Below are positions 1-10,479 of a stretch of 64,000 nucleotides of DNA, piece by piece. Made by a program: the position numbers and the translations under genes. Under the pieces are notes generated by a model. It was not told the DNA's origin. It did no database searches and saw only the letters and a program-made list of their open reading frames with translations. The stretch covers positions 52,543,384 through 52,607,383 of the forward strand of contig CP154955.1 of assembly GCA_039621445.1 (NCBI GenBank), in the 5' to 3' direction. Positions within the stretch are counted from its first letter, which is position 1. Each line of letters begins with the position of its first letter. This stretch comes from Euglena gracilis (Eukaryota > Euglenida > Euglenophyceae > Euglenales).

Positions 1-1
1 C

Positions 2-88
2 CACCGCCAGCAATGGCGGCAGTCCCGTCCTGGCCGGGGGAAAGGCAAGGGGTTCCGTGTCGACTTCTGGAGGGTGTTCATGGCGTGA
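2..88 (+). CDS. Possible 3'-terminal exon of an unidentified gene (partial)
   Basis: The first bases of the window are open in one plus-strand frame and end in TGA at 86-88. The peptide is basic and finishes GKGKGFRVDFWRVFMA. The codons are mostly G/C-ending, as in the well-supported exons elsewhere in the window, and the composition drops sharply to AT-rich just downstream. The 5' part lies outside the window. I do not recognise the protein, and the opposite strand cannot be excluded. Confidence 0.3.
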   Translation, partial: HRQQWRQSRPGRGKGKGFRVDFWRVFMA

Positions 89-2090
89 GCCTGGACAAAC
101 CAGGCTGTTTTGTGGGGCACAACATCCCATGTGACATGGCAAAACATCGACAGAACAAATGTTGACGAGGGTGATTCACAATATAGATTCACGAGGGTGA
201 TTCACAATGGAAGAATTTTTTGGTTCTGTCCAGTGGAATTGAATAATAAAGCGCAATTAATTGAATATATTTTTGATGATAATATTATAAAATATATATC
301 AATGACAAAAAAAATATATTAATTACGGATCATATATACTACATATATATAGTATATATGTATGTAGTATAATTATTATTATCATTGCATAACTAATATT
401 AATATCACAATAATAATTATATATTATATAATATTATATATATTAAATATATAATATATATTAAATATATTATATATATTTAATATATTATCATTATTAT
501 ACATAATTCAAAAAATATGTATGGATATATAATTAATAATATATGGTAGGTGGACCTTTAGACACTATCCGGGGGGGGGGGGGTCGAAGTGGACACTTGA
601 TTGGAATACGCGTAGGGTTAGGGTCAGGACTGGCCGGCCAAGGTTTGGCCAAACAAAATTTAGAGCCATAAAGAAAAAAATAGGTGGCAGCTGCGGTTTA
701 ACCACTGAAGCTGTCAGATAAAAGAGAGTGAATTCGAAAGATTGGGCCGGGCCATGAATCACACAACATCGTTTTCTCTCCTGAAAAAAAAACGGGCCTG
801 TGTCCTGACAACCATTTCACTGAAGGCTTCCTTCAACAAGCGAGAGAGGCCGCCAAGCCAAACTGACTGGAATCCCGGGCTTGCGACCTCCTCTCTTCAC
901 ATTTAACAAAACTGTTGCTGAGTTTCGGGTTCTTCCTGAGGTTGCATCTCAGGGGTTCTCCCCTAGGGGGTCAATCAGTGGTTTGGTGCGTGTGAAGAAA
1001 GTGCCAGTCCAGCCCTGGTGCATTCCTTATCCTTCGTGTCAGCGAGGACCAGCAACCGGGCTTCTTTCCAACAACCCCAGGGGGAAGGGGGGGTGACTTG
1101 TGCCATGGGCTGGCCACAACAGGCAACCCCCCGGGGCGATTTTTCAGGGTTGGGTCGGTCGGACCCAATGGGCCTTCGGCCGTCCCTCCACCAGGGGCCC
1201 GGCCCCCCGCCTGCTCATACCCGCCCTCCAGGTTGCAATCCTTCATTGAAAATCAGGCTGCCAACAACCCGCAAAAAACCAGAAATCCATTTGAAAATGC
1301 ACGGCAGGGCCACAGAGAAATCTCAAATACACAACTGGAAAGCAGAAAAATATAACTGGGATTCAAGTTCAAAAAAAAGATATGAGCCACCCGCGCCACT
1401 CACCCATCCCCAGCGACACGGGGCAATACGGACGAGAGTACGGATCAGGGATTCACCTTGAGAGGTCCGAAATCCCTGTCTGGTCCGGCTGGGTTGGCTG
1501 AGGGTGTGGGGCCTACGGGGGTGGGGTCATCGGTTGCTTGGGGTGGATGCACGCCCGCAGGGATGGAAGGAGCAAACACCGAAGTGCAGCGCATCCTTCG
1601 CAAACCAACAAAGGCGGTTTGATCTGCTAACCGTTTTGCACCTCTTTGGACTCCACTCCACGCCCAAAGGCCCCAGGGTCAGCAGGAGAAACAGTACCAT
1701 TCTTGGCATTTTGAAACTGTGCATCGACACATTCGTCTAGGCATTTGAATTCGCACACAAGACTTGGTTTTTGACTTTAAAAATGTTGGATGCCTTATGG
1801 CACAAAGTGCAGCCCCACAGTTAAGCGTGGGATACTGTGGGGGGTATATGTGGGGGGGTGCGGGGGGGGGGGATCAGGTTGCACAGGTAAGGGATCTTGC
1901 TATTTTGGTTCTGGGGGTCTGCCCCCCCCCCGGACGAGACGAGACTGAAGGCCAAGTAAGTCAGAAATTGCATGTGTCTCCAAAAAATGCATGTGTTGGG
2001 TGGGGGGTAGTGTGGGGGGTTGGGGGGTGGGGGGGTTAAGGGGGGATGTGGGGGCCACGGTATGACATAAAAAGCACCTATGGTCATCCT
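89..2090. other. Non-genic stretch, AT-rich then mixed with homopolymer runs
   Basis: Bases 235-545 are strongly AT-rich (TATATA, TAATAT words) with no coding signal. Then comes a 12-base G run near 571, a degenerate telomere-like word (AGGGTTAGGGTCAGGACTGG) near 613, and mixed sequence with C and G runs to 2090. Short ORFs exist on both strands but none has biased codon use or a recognisable motif. I see no gene here. Confidence 0.6.
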
Positions 2091-2097
2091 GAACCCC

Positions 2098-2466
2098 AGA
2101 CCCAGTCACGCCCAGTCACGCCCAGTCACGCTCACTCACAACCAGTTGTCACACAGAGATCCCAGTGCCAGAAAAAGCCGAAAAATGGCCAATAGTAGCC
2201 AAAAGTGGCCAAAAAAAATTCCCCAAAATACTCAAATAAATACATTGGTGGCACAAATGGCCAAAGATTACCAGAAGTGACAAAAAGGGACAAAAAAAGG
2301 CCAAATGTGGCCAAAGTTACCAGTCACGCCACGCCCAGTCACGCCCAGTCACCTGAGTCACCCCCTGAGTCACGCCCAGTCACCCTGAGTCACACCCAGT
2401 CACGGAACCCCACCCATGAGGGTAAAGCCGGCCACGCTGAGTCAAGCCCACTCACACCCAGTCATT
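2098..2466 (+). repeat. Tandem 10-mer (CCCAGTCACG) array split by a GGCCAAAA-rich segment
   Basis: The unit CCCAGTCACG and close variants (CCTGAGTCAC, CACGCCCAGT) recur at 2098-2135 and 2323-2466. Between them is an A-rich stretch built on the word GGCCAAAA (2183-2325). The same GGCCAAAA-type sequence recurs at 5085-5130, so it is dispersed. No coding signal. Confidence 0.75.
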
Positions 2467-2469
2467 TCA

Positions 2470-2980
2470 TGGGTCACTCTTTTAGGGGAGTGGACACCCA
2501 CCCACCCACCCACCCATCCCCTGGGAAGGGGCTTTGAAAAACAGCAGGATGGACACTTTCCTCAACAACAATTGAAAACTACCTTTTTCTACTGCTTTGA
2601 AGTAGGCTTCTGCTTAGGGTGCACAGCACCCCTGTGGGGGGGGGGGGGGGGCTGGACTGCAGCTAGTCCAAATTTGGCTGGTGGAACCCCCAGGGAGGGG
2701 TCTGCTGGCAGTGCTGGCTAGTGGGAAATTTAACCAGCGCACAGCGCCGGTATTCTTGACCCAAAAACTTTTTCAAGAAATGTCCGTTTTTTGACATCTT
2801 TTGAACAAATATCAGCCAGAAGACACATTTAAATACAATGACCGGAGTATATTTTTCCCCGGATGGAGGGCACCCCCAGAACCCCCCGGGGGGAGGGAGT
2901 CCAGCTGGTGGCTTTTTCCCCCTGGGGTCCTTAAGCATAGCCGACTTTGGACATTTTCATAGATAAATGACATAAACCGC
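2470..2980. other. Non-genic stretch with G/C runs
   Basis: It contains CCCACCCACC words (2499-2516), a 17-base G run near 2634 and mixed sequence. No codon bias and no motif. Confidence 0.5.
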
Positions 2981-2984
2981 CCTG

Positions 2985-3560
2985 AATAGTAGCCCCCCCA
3001 ATAATAGCCCCCCGGGGATTTTACACAACGATCCAAATAATAGCCCCCTCCCCTCAGGTGCTTTGACCTCGAAAGTCGTGACCTTTTGCAACCTGCCAGG
3101 ACACAAAAATCTGCCAATTTTTTCAGAAAAAAATTGGCAAAATTTGGTAAAAAAATATTTTTCTGCACAAAAAAAAACAGTCACCTTGGCAGGAGGTTCC
3201 TTAAAAAAAAAGTCATGTTGGGGGGAAATGGGCATTTTGAGGGCATTTCTGCATTGTATGGAGGTTTTCTTAAAGCAAATGTCACCTGTGAGCCCTCCTC
3301 CAGGAATTGATCGAACCTCATAATATACCATAATATATGCAATCAAGCACACATCAAACTTCCAGGACGAAAAACCTATGCAGTTCAAGTGCAATTTATA
3401 TTTGGGTGGTGTTTAAAAACTCTCAGAAGGGCTTTATATATTAGGATATTCTCCTACGCAAAAATGCAAATAATAGCCCCCCACTCCCTGAATAATAGCC
3501 CCCCTGAGATTTCAACCGAGTGTCCAAACAATAGCCCCATGTGGCTATTATTAAGGTTTT
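2985..3560. repeat. Dispersed repeat family B (AATAATAGCCCCCC), two copies
   Basis: Two copies of a sequence built on the words AATAATAGCCCCCC, CAAATAATAGCCCCC and CGATCC/GTGTCC lie at about 2985-3060 and 3468-3560. Reverse-complement members (TTATTATTTGGGGGG) occur at 30590-30915, and related AATAATACCCCCCCC at 17050-17435. The shared word order argues for one repeat family rather than chance homopolymers. Confidence 0.6.
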
Positions 3561-3564
3561 GGGC

Positions 3565-4000
3565 CAAACATTTCACCAGGACAAAAACAAAACAACACTG
3601 CATCGCAAAACTGACCCCCGCCCCCTTTTCAGAAACTAACCCAAAACATCCCCTCTGGGGTCCTTAGGGCAGCGTGGGCACACCGGAGGCTGGGCCGGCG
3701 GCGTCACAGCCGGCGGCCGGGCAGCCAGCAATGGCGCAGCAACGCGAGGGTCGGACCCATGGATTCACTCCCCCCGAGGGGTCCACCCACCTGCTCACCC
3801 AGCCCAAAACCACTCGAAAGCGGCCAAAACCCTCAAGATTTTCCCGGCCAATCCGGTCTCCAGCCCAGTTAGACAGACCCAGGCGCACCCTCTACCCCCC
3901 TGGGGGGGGGGGTCTAGAGGCCCAAGTCCACCCACCCACTCCCAAAAACCCACCCACCCACTCCCAAAAACCCACCCATCCCCCGGGGGGTGGGGGGGTC
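3565..4000. other. GC-rich stretch without a firm gene
   Basis: At 3665-3760 the sequence is GC-rich and open on the plus strand (peptide words GTPEAGPAASQPAAGQPAMAQ). It then turns into CCCACCCA and G/C runs up to 4000. It could be a small exon but no splice pair or family motif stands out. Confidence 0.3.
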
Positions 4001-4007
4001 ACGCAAG

Positions 4008-4136
4008 GGTCAAGTGAATGTTTGGTCGGACCCGATGGCGACGGTCGGGGAGCTGGTTGTGGCCAACTGCCCTGCGGCGAGGGGGGCGGAATTGGTGGAT
4101 TCGCAAGCGATCCGCTACTTGGAACTCGATGCGAAC
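4008..4136 (+). CDS. Candidate exon, unidentified protein
   Basis: This plus-strand stretch follows CGCAAG and translates to a well-mixed peptide (VWSDPMATVGELVVANCPAA, then ELVDSQAIRYLELDAN) before the sequence falls into C runs. G/C-ending codons dominate and charged and hydrophobic residues alternate naturally, unlike the flanks. No domain is recognised and no partner exon was found. The minus strand is also open, so the strand is not certain. Confidence 0.3.
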
Positions 4137-4649
4137 CCCCCCCCCGAAAGTAGCACCGCGGGCTCTCTGCAAGCACCCCCCCCCCACAGAGCAAGCAGCA
4201 AACACAAGGGCAAATCCCCCCCCAAAAAACCAAGCAGAAGTATGACGAGCCAATCCACGCAGATATATGAACTGTGGTTGCACTATGTCATGCGGTTGCC
4301 ATACCAAGGTTCTCTGAAGCTCGGGACTCAGCGGGAGATAATTCTGAAATTTCTGATTTTGCATTTTGCATTTTTTTTGCCTTTTGTGATACAGAACGGC
4401 TCGGGGCAGGCGGTGTCCACTGAAAGAACAGGGTCCAATGGTACAGCACCCCCAAGATGGAAATGCAGTCTACTTCAAAATCACCAGCTTTAAAGTTTGG
4501 GGCAACACTTGAGACTCACAATAGGAACATTTGAACAAAATGTTTGCAAATGACGGTCTTTGTGTGAAGCGGGAGGGCTGGGGGCACAAATTGCAAGAAA
4601 AAAAGCATCTGTTCACCACTGAATCGTACTAAAAAAAAATTATTTCGAC

Positions 4650-4928
4650 TCAAGTCCCAGCCCCCGCGGGTCCAGCTCCTGACTTTAAAAGAAAAACAGA
4701 CCCGGGGCGACACCAAAACCCATTTCCATTTTCCCTGCGGGGCTGTCGGGGGACCACAACCGCCCGCATGCACGCCACAGGCACGGCCGGGAGTGTGCGC
4801 GTGGGCGCACCGCCGTCCGGGGCTGGGCGGGCCGCCAGCCAGCACGCCGCCATCGCCAGCCCCGCCACGACAAAAGGGCTGCCGGGGACGCTCCCCACCC
4901 GCCAGCGGCCTCCGCCGCGCACCGCCAT
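4650..4928 (-). CDS. Candidate coding exon with one membrane segment
   Basis: From ATG at 4928 the minus strand is open for 92 codons to a stop at 4650. The N-terminus is basic (MAVRGGGRWRVG) and runs into a hydrophobic stretch (SPFVVAGLAMAACWLAA, about residues 16-32), then a proline/arginine-rich tail. The first 60 codons are almost all G/C-ending; the bias fades toward 4700, so the true exon may stop there. The layout resembles a signal anchor, but I do not recognise the protein and the plus strand is also open. Confidence 0.3.
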   Translation of the reverse strand: MAVRGGGRWRVGSVPGSPFVVAGLAMAACWLAARPAPDGGAPTRTLPAVPVACMRAVVVPRQPRRENGNGFWCRPGSVFLLKSGAGPAGAGT

Positions 4929-4990
4929 TCCAGCAGAGGTTCCTGGGGACAAAAAGAAGACAAAAAAATACAAAAAAATACAAAATGCAA

Positions 4991-5061
4991 AGGACCACAT
5001 TGCGTGCCCCGCCCCCGCAGGGGGACCTGCGGGTACCCCTGCAGGCACGCAATGTGGTCCT
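4991..5061. repeat. Perfect 17-bp inverted repeat (hairpin)
   Basis: AGGACCACATTGCGTGC at 4991-5007 is repeated exactly as its reverse complement at 5045-5061. The 37-base loop itself contains a CCTGC/GCAGG pairing. It could be a short foldback element or a transcribed hairpin; there is no gene across it. Confidence 0.75.
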
Positions 5062-5084
5062 TGCCAACATGCCAAAAAAAGGCC

Positions 5085-5980
5085 AAAATGGCCAATGGTG
5101 GCCAACAGTGGTCAAAAGTGACCAAAGTAATGAAATCAGCCACACAAAAAACCCGAAAAGCGCCGAAAAACGCCAAAAAAAACCCCAGAAATGGTCATAA
5201 TTGGGCCGTTAATAAGGGCCCAATTAAGGAAAATAAAAATTGTTCTGGACACCTGGAGTCCACCCTTCCCCCAAGTACAACAAGGGAATGGCACTCTGAC
5301 GGCAGCACTGGTTATCCCCATACTTATGGAAGCAACATGTGTCCAATAAGATTGCAACTGACCAGGGGGGGGGGGGTCGTTGGACAAGCTCGGCCGTTGG
5401 ACAAGGGGGGGGGGGGGGTCAGTGAAAAGGTCTCGCAAAAAATCTGTCCTGGCTGCTCAAAAAAATCGAAGTAAAAGGCTGAAGGTTTGAAACAGAATCA
5501 ACGCCGCAAACCTCTGTGAAATATTTTTAAATGAATTGTGTCTGGGGACAACCACCCGAATCCACCGGAGAATGCGGATAAGTATTGACAAAAACAAGTA
5601 AACACCAGAAGCAAATTTCCAGCATCCATACAGGTCCCTATTTGCGGAAGTTTGCATGGAGCCAGACGAAGGCAGTGGAAATTTCCTTCCAGCAGAAAAT
5701 TTGGGACGGAAAAAGGCAGCTCGCTGGATCGGGGGGGGGGGTCATACCAATGATGAAGTTAAGGGGAGGTCCCAACGGCGGAAACCGTAGAGCGTGAAAA
5801 AGTGAAAAAAATTCCTTGTCCAGCACATTCAATAAAAAATCAGAGGAAAAAAAGGCTGGAAAAAGGCCATATTTCAAAAACAGGTCAACTTCGGGAACCA
5901 TCGCCCATCCACCCAGAACATCAAAAAACGCTCTTTCGACTTTTTCATTCTGACTGACCCCATTTGACGTCGCGACCAGT
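5085..5980. other. Non-genic stretch with dispersed repeat fragments
   Basis: It holds GGCCAAAA-type sequence (5085-5130) and a palindrome-like GGGCCGTTAATAAGGGCCC near 5203. At 5360-5420 is a piece of repeat family D (GGTCGTTGGACAAG twice, with G runs). The rest is A-rich. No coding signal. Confidence 0.5.
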
Positions 5981-6003
5981 CAACCACCCTTGGGTCTGAG
6001 GGC

Positions 6004-6196
6004 AGTCCTAGTAAGAAAAGCATCTCGACCCTGAAGGATTGCCCTGAGCAGGCATGCTGGGCCACTGGCAAGGGGCTGCCCGCGTCGCCTCTGACGGAGT
6101 GCAGTGCGCCGTACAGTGACGGCAGAAAGGAAACTTGGCGGCGCCAGCGTCTGAGGTGTAGCGGCTCTCCCACGCAGCCGTGTTGGTGGGGTGGGG
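6004..6196 (-). CDS. Candidate exon(s), unidentified protein
   Basis: A GC-rich island on the minus strand is open in all three frames, so the frame is uncertain. One reads RYTSDAGAAKFPFCRHCTAH with a CxxCxxxC cluster. Another reads VSFLPSLYGALHSVRGDAGS and stays open past 5880. Composition matches the coding islands elsewhere, but no splice pair or family is evident. Confidence 0.22.
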
Positions 6197-6299
6197 GGAG
6201 GGACACGGGGAGGACACGGCCAATAGGTGCCATAGGACAGCCTGTTGGGGAAAGGCGGGGGTGAATTGGGTAAAGACGTCTGTGTTGTGCAGGCGTAGC

Positions 6300-6590
6300 T
6301 TTGTGTGTATATTTGTGTGTGTGTGTGTGTGTGTGTCTGTGAGGCTGAGTGTTTGTGGGTGTGGGTGTTCTGGGTGTGCGTGTATGTAAGGGTTGGGGAT
6401 TGTTTGTGTGCCTGCGTGCACATGGAACGCACATACAAGCACGTGCGAGCACACGCACATCCATACACGCACACACGCACATACACACGCACGCATGCAC
6501 GTACACACACACACACACATGCACACAACACAAGCGTGGAAACACAAACACACAAGTGCTCGCACGTGCGCACACATTAAATCACACAGA
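6300..6590. repeat. (TG)n then (CA)n/(CACG)n microsatellite
   Basis: TG repeats at 6317-6345 give way to degenerate CA and CACG repeats at about 6425-6575. The switch from GT-rich to CA-rich on the same strand makes the two halves roughly complementary, so they could pair. Long cysteine/valine or histidine/threonine ORFs here are repeat artefacts. Confidence 0.85.
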
Positions 6591-6594
6591 CATG

Positions 6595-7360
6595 CATGTT
6601 ATGCATGTGGGCACCCACAGGTAAAATTAGTGGAGAGTGTGCCATGTGATTCATCCCGCAAGGCAGAGTGCAGAACGGAAGGCGGTCAGAGCACCCCAAG
6701 CACGCTACAGCAGGAAGAAAGGGGAAGTTGGGAGGTTGGAGGGAGGGAGTGCACATCAGGTAACAAATTGTACCCTAGTATTATGCATGTGCGAATGTGT
6801 TTGTGCAGGTGAACATATCATTGTTGCATAACTGTGCACGTGTGTTTTCTTTCCTGTGGAATTCATCCACTCAAAGCCCCACCCAAAAAAAAATCCTCTG
6901 GAAAAAGAGGTGGGGAATCACAACTCAAAGGATAAATGTTGTTCTATTTTACAAAAAAAATATTAAAAAAGTACACAAAAACCGCAGCAATGCAAGCCGT
7001 CGCAGTACGATAAAAAAAAACCCAGATGTGCAAGAAAGCTCGCCAGGCCGGGCCCTAGTCTTTGATAATTTTGCTTGTCTCTTGATTTCTTCTTGTATTT
7101 GTGAATACTGCCGTGGACAACAAACTCTCCCACTGGGAATTTCAGAATCTGATTTGGTGATTGGTGGTGTTGCAGGTTACAGGGGGGGGGGATGAAGGCC
7201 GAAGCAAAGTATGCACCTGGAAGAGGTACATGAAAATGCGCTTTCTTGTTCCCCCAAGAACACTCCTTCGCGGGCCAGAAACTCCTTCACAGCAATTCTC
7301 CGGGACTTGGACTCTTCGCGGGAATCCCATTCCGCCGGTGCTCTCATAACCCCCCCAATA
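6595..7360. other. Non-genic stretch, nothing recognised
   Basis: Mixed sequence with A-rich tracts (6885-7020) and a G run near 7186. No codon bias, motif or repeat unit was found. Confidence 0.5.
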
Positions 7361-7361
7361 T

Positions 7362-7800
7362 TAAGACCTGGGTCTTATTTTTGGGTCCGTTGCTGAAAGC
7401 CTCCAGGGGGGGTCTTATTTTTGGATTTTTTCTTGACCGACCCGGGCCCGAAAAAAACGCCATTTTTCAGGTTCCCAAGAGCACTAAAATTTTTCCTTCG
7501 GCGCTTCGCGCCATGTGTGAATTGGTGTACATTGACATTTACCATGTTTGTTTGCACTTCGAAAATCGAAAAATTTTGAAATTTCGTCATTTTTGTGTGT
7601 GAAATTGGGTTTTTGGGTAATGTTTGGGGGGGAATATTTTCACCGTCCCCGGCGCTTCGCACCGTTAGGGGGGTCTTATTTATGGGGGGGGGGTCTTATT
7701 TTTGGATTTTTGCTCGATCGGCCCAGGGGGGGGTCTTATTTTGGGGGGGGTCTTATTTGGGGGGGTCTTATTTTGGGGGGGGGGGTTAAACCCTCTCTTA
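7362..7800 (+). repeat. Dispersed repeat family A (AAGACCTGGGTCTT)
   Basis: This copy begins with the near-palindrome AAGACCTGGGTCTTATTTTT (7364-7383). It continues GGGTCC.TTGCTG, a GGGGGGTCTTATTTTTGGAT segment, a CTTGACCGA word, CCTTCGGCGCTTCGCGCC (7494-7511) and CCATGTGTGAATTGG. The GGTCTTATTT word then recurs several times to 7800. Parallel word order is seen at 30172-30400, 29560-29720 and 58318-58480, which defines the family. No protein is encoded. Confidence 0.75.
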
Positions 7801-7804
7801 TAAA

Positions 7805-8250
7805 TCCGGGGCAATATTGGGCATTTTTGCCAAGTTTGGAGAAATACAAGCAAAAGCACAAATGCCCCCCCCCCTGCCTTGTGAACCAATCAAGGAATGG
7901 CCAGACCTCATTGCATCTTCCATTTCAAGTTTATGCGGACTGAGGGAGGAAAGAGGAAGAGAACCGGAAATATGGAAAGGCTGTATAAAATTGCGAAAAT
8001 GGCAGAAAATGCGGAAATTGAAGAAAAGTTGCGGATGTCAAATCCCGCGCCTAAAACTGACTCATCCATATGGAATCCTTTTTGATTGGTGGCCAAAAAT
8101 ACGGACGGACCTGTGCCCCCCAACCCAAGAGGGTGTGAGTGGATTGCAAAGCTTCGAGAGCACTTCACGAGATGCCGAAACCAGCAATTGCCACTGCACA
8201 TGTATGTGTGTCGCACGATTTTGGTTACACACCAACCCCAACCTCTTCCA
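7805..8250. other. Non-genic stretch
   Basis: A-rich, mixed sequence downstream (on the minus strand) of the exon candidate at 8256-8349. No further exon was recognised. Confidence 0.45.
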
Positions 8251-8255
8251 TGCAC

Positions 8256-8349
8256 CTGTACTGCCAGAGTTGCGATGCACTCTCCTCCAGGCTAAGGAAA
8301 GACTGTGCCTCCCACAGCTGGCCGGAGGAGGCAGTGACGACCGAGATGG
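8256..8349 (-). CDS. Candidate internal exon, unidentified protein
   Basis: On the minus strand a C-rich tract ends ACGCAG at 8350, followed by 94 nt and the donor ACAG/GTGCATGG at 8256. The phase is 2 nt in, 30 codons, 2 nt out. The peptide looks natural: ISVVTASSGQLWEAQ then SFLSLEESASQLWQY. It lies 3 kb beyond the last sure exon of the carrier gene on the same strand and could be a later exon of it or of another gene. No domain recognised. Confidence 0.4.
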
Positions 8350-8469
8350 CTGCGTGGGGGGGGGGGCAGGGAGAATAGCAACAAAATAGGTGTGCCGTGT
8401 GATAGGGACCGCCCAGTTCCCGGTTCCGCTGGCAAGCCCCGGCGCTGCTACAAGTGACGACATAGGTTA

Positions 8470-9055
8470 GGGCACCTGAGTAGAATGTGCGACTGCGCAG
8501 GCTGATTGATTCATTTATATCTGAAGCCTTTGGAAGAAACACAGAAAAAAAAGCGAAAAAAATGCGGAAATTTCAGGAAAACTGTGGGAAATTGTGGAAA
8601 TTTCAGGGAAACTGCAGATCTCAATCCCCCCCGAATGGAATTGGCCACAGAATTCCTTGAGTGTGGTGGGCTCTAAACAAAACAGGGAGCTGAAATCAAA
8701 TCAGCTGAAAGACGAAAAAGGTCTGTGATTTACTAAAAACCACCTGCCCGCCTGTGAACATTCTCTAACAACTTTCAGAAACAGGACGAGTCCCCCCCCC
8801 CTGATGAGAATGATACAGGGGGATATCAAGGGTTTATATAAAATTGTTCTGGTCCAAATTATTCGCCTTATCATCAACCAAAAATATTTTGGAGCTCAGA
8901 AATTTACCATCAAAACTCGTCTCTTTTTCGTATTTTTTTCTGAAGAACACAACTGCGAGAAAAGGACCACCGGACTGTCATTCAGGTGTTCAAGTTGGTA
9001 ATTCCATAATTTGGCACGGGGGCATGGGGCCTCCAAGCACCTCCAGACACTGGGT
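8470..9055. other. Non-genic stretch, A-rich
   Basis: It includes short GGAAATTTCAGG-like repeats (8560-8620; GCGGAAATTTCAGGAAAACT then GTGGAAATTTCAGGGAAACT). No coding signal. Related GCGGAAATTG words occur at 41205-41240. Confidence 0.5.
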
Positions 9056-9061
9056 GTGTTG

Positions 9062-9172
9062 GTGGTTCTCGGGATTTGTCGGGATTTGTTGGGATTTTGT
9101 CAGGATTTGTTGAGATTTGCCGAGGTTTGTTGGGATTTTTCGAGATTTGTCAGGATTCGTCGCTGGAGGTGC
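9062..9172 (+). repeat. Tandem array of ~10-bp GGGATTTGTC units
   Basis: About ten degenerate copies of GGGATTTGTC/GGATTTGTTG stand head to tail between 9068 and 9165, adjoining a GC-rich coding-like island. No function is evident. Confidence 0.8.
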
Positions 9173-9237
9173 TTGATGTCCCCCGCTCCGGGAGACGGTG
9201 CTGGCAGAGGCCTGGGCTGGGGACGGGACGGGAGCAC

Positions 9238-9330
9238 CGTGCGGGACGCCGCGGCTACCCAGAGCACGCCCCAGCGGCGCAGGGCAGGCACACCGTGTCG
9301 GGAGCGAGTCAGGGGTTGGGAGGCGGGACC
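9238..9330 (-). CDS. Possible extra 3' exon of the mitochondrial carrier gene
   Basis: On the minus strand a C-rich tract ends CTTCCAAG at 9331, followed by 93 nt open in phase 0 to the donor CGCACG/GTGCTC at 9238. The peptide ends ALRRWGVLWVAAASRT, hydrophobic and G/C-ending in its codons. Phase 0 at both ends would allow it to follow exon 10 of the carrier gene (11355). It lacks a carrier signature, so membership is inference. Confidence 0.28.
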
Positions 9331-9334
9331 CTTG

Positions 9335-10065
9335 GAAGCGGGGGGGGGGGTGGCCGGTGCCCGCAGGATTCATGCAAGTGGCAACGTCACCCTCATGCCT
9401 CGCATGACAGACGGGCCCAAAATACGTATGAGAGATCACGGCGGAGGGAGAAAGCGTCTACGGCCAAAAAAAACCTGGTTTTGAGCAAAAAAAAAATCGA
9501 TTTTTTCGACACTTTTTACCCGGAAGTAATACAAAATGCATGGGTTTCGGGCCAAAAACAAGACGCGGGGGGAGTCAATAAACGCTCATTTTCAGAAAAC
9601 AGTCTTTCTGGGTCCCGGTGGCCAAAAAAAACATGGTTTTGGGAGGCAGGCCAGGCACCCCCCATCACCACACTGCCCCGGAGCGGACGAAAATAGCCCG
9701 GAGGAAGCGACGACATGGCGCTGGAGTTTCACTCACTGACAGACATCTCTTCTGGCCAACCTTTCCTGGTCGGATTCATCTGAGGCGTCTGGGGTTGGGT
9801 GGGGGGCTGATTGTTGAGGAAAAACCGATGGTGGTCTGCATGCTGTGGCACTGTCCGAATACTTATGCACCTGCCCGCTGGCGGCATTGGTCCACCTTGG
9901 GGATACTTGCTGGCAATTACAACCCCCCAAAAAACATTCAACCTCCCACCATGGGCCCAACGACCAAAACAACACCCATAACCCCACCCCAATAATGAGG
10001 AAAAACAACCAAAAAAGTGCCGTAGAGCGGCACAAAACAGGGTCACTGCCTAAAACAGGCTTCGA
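9335..10065. other. Non-genic stretch
   Basis: Mixed sequence including two CCAAAAAAAAC.TGGTTTTG words (9461-9485 and 9622-9640). No codon bias on either strand and no splice-bounded island was recognised. Confidence 0.45.
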
Positions 10066-10069
10066 TATA

Positions 10070-10475
10070 GGGGCAGGCAGGGGGTCAGACCCCCCTCCAG
10101 TCCAGGAGGTGGGGGGGGGGGGACACCCCCCACCTAAACAGTGGCGTGGTCTGGGTGACCGATTTTTGGCCCAGCATGAAGTGCCGGGCCAAAAAAAATT
10201 GACATTTTGGGCACTGCTTGGGCAAAATGCCAAAAGGAAAATTTTGATTTGTGGGGGGGTCCTGGGTATCCCCGGGGTCGGTCCAACCCCCCTGGCAGGT
10301 GGGGGCGTCCCCCCACCTGGGGGGTCAGCCCCCCCCCCTCCGGTCCAGGACGGACTTTTTTTAGGACCCGGGGGGAGGGGGGTCCAGACCCACCCACCCA
10401 CCCCGGGCGGGGGGAGGGGGGCTCGGGGGACCCACATTTGGGGGTCAATTTTAGGGTCTAGCGCTTCGCGCAGAA
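10070..10475. repeat. Dispersed repeat family C, two segments
   Basis: Segment 1 (10085-10210) carries GTGGCGTGGTCTGGGTGACC and a GGCCCAGCA word; a close relative lies at 33440-33490. Segment 2 (10350-10475) has the family C core: TTTTTTTAGGACCCGGGGGG, CCACCCACCC, GGGGGACCCACATTTGGGGG, then TAGCGCTTCGCGC. The same order of words occurs at 11490-11575, 13050-13290, 31920-32040, 56320-56580 and 57735-57845. Confidence 0.7.
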
Positions 10476-10479
10476 AGTA

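Noticed and set aside
2098-2466. CRISPR-like array of CCCAGTCACG
   Set aside because: Units are 10 bp and contiguous with no spacers.
8804-9001. Plus-strand 65-codon ORF at an AT-rich site
   Set aside because: A/T-ending codons, no motif, unlike the GC3-rich exons in this window.
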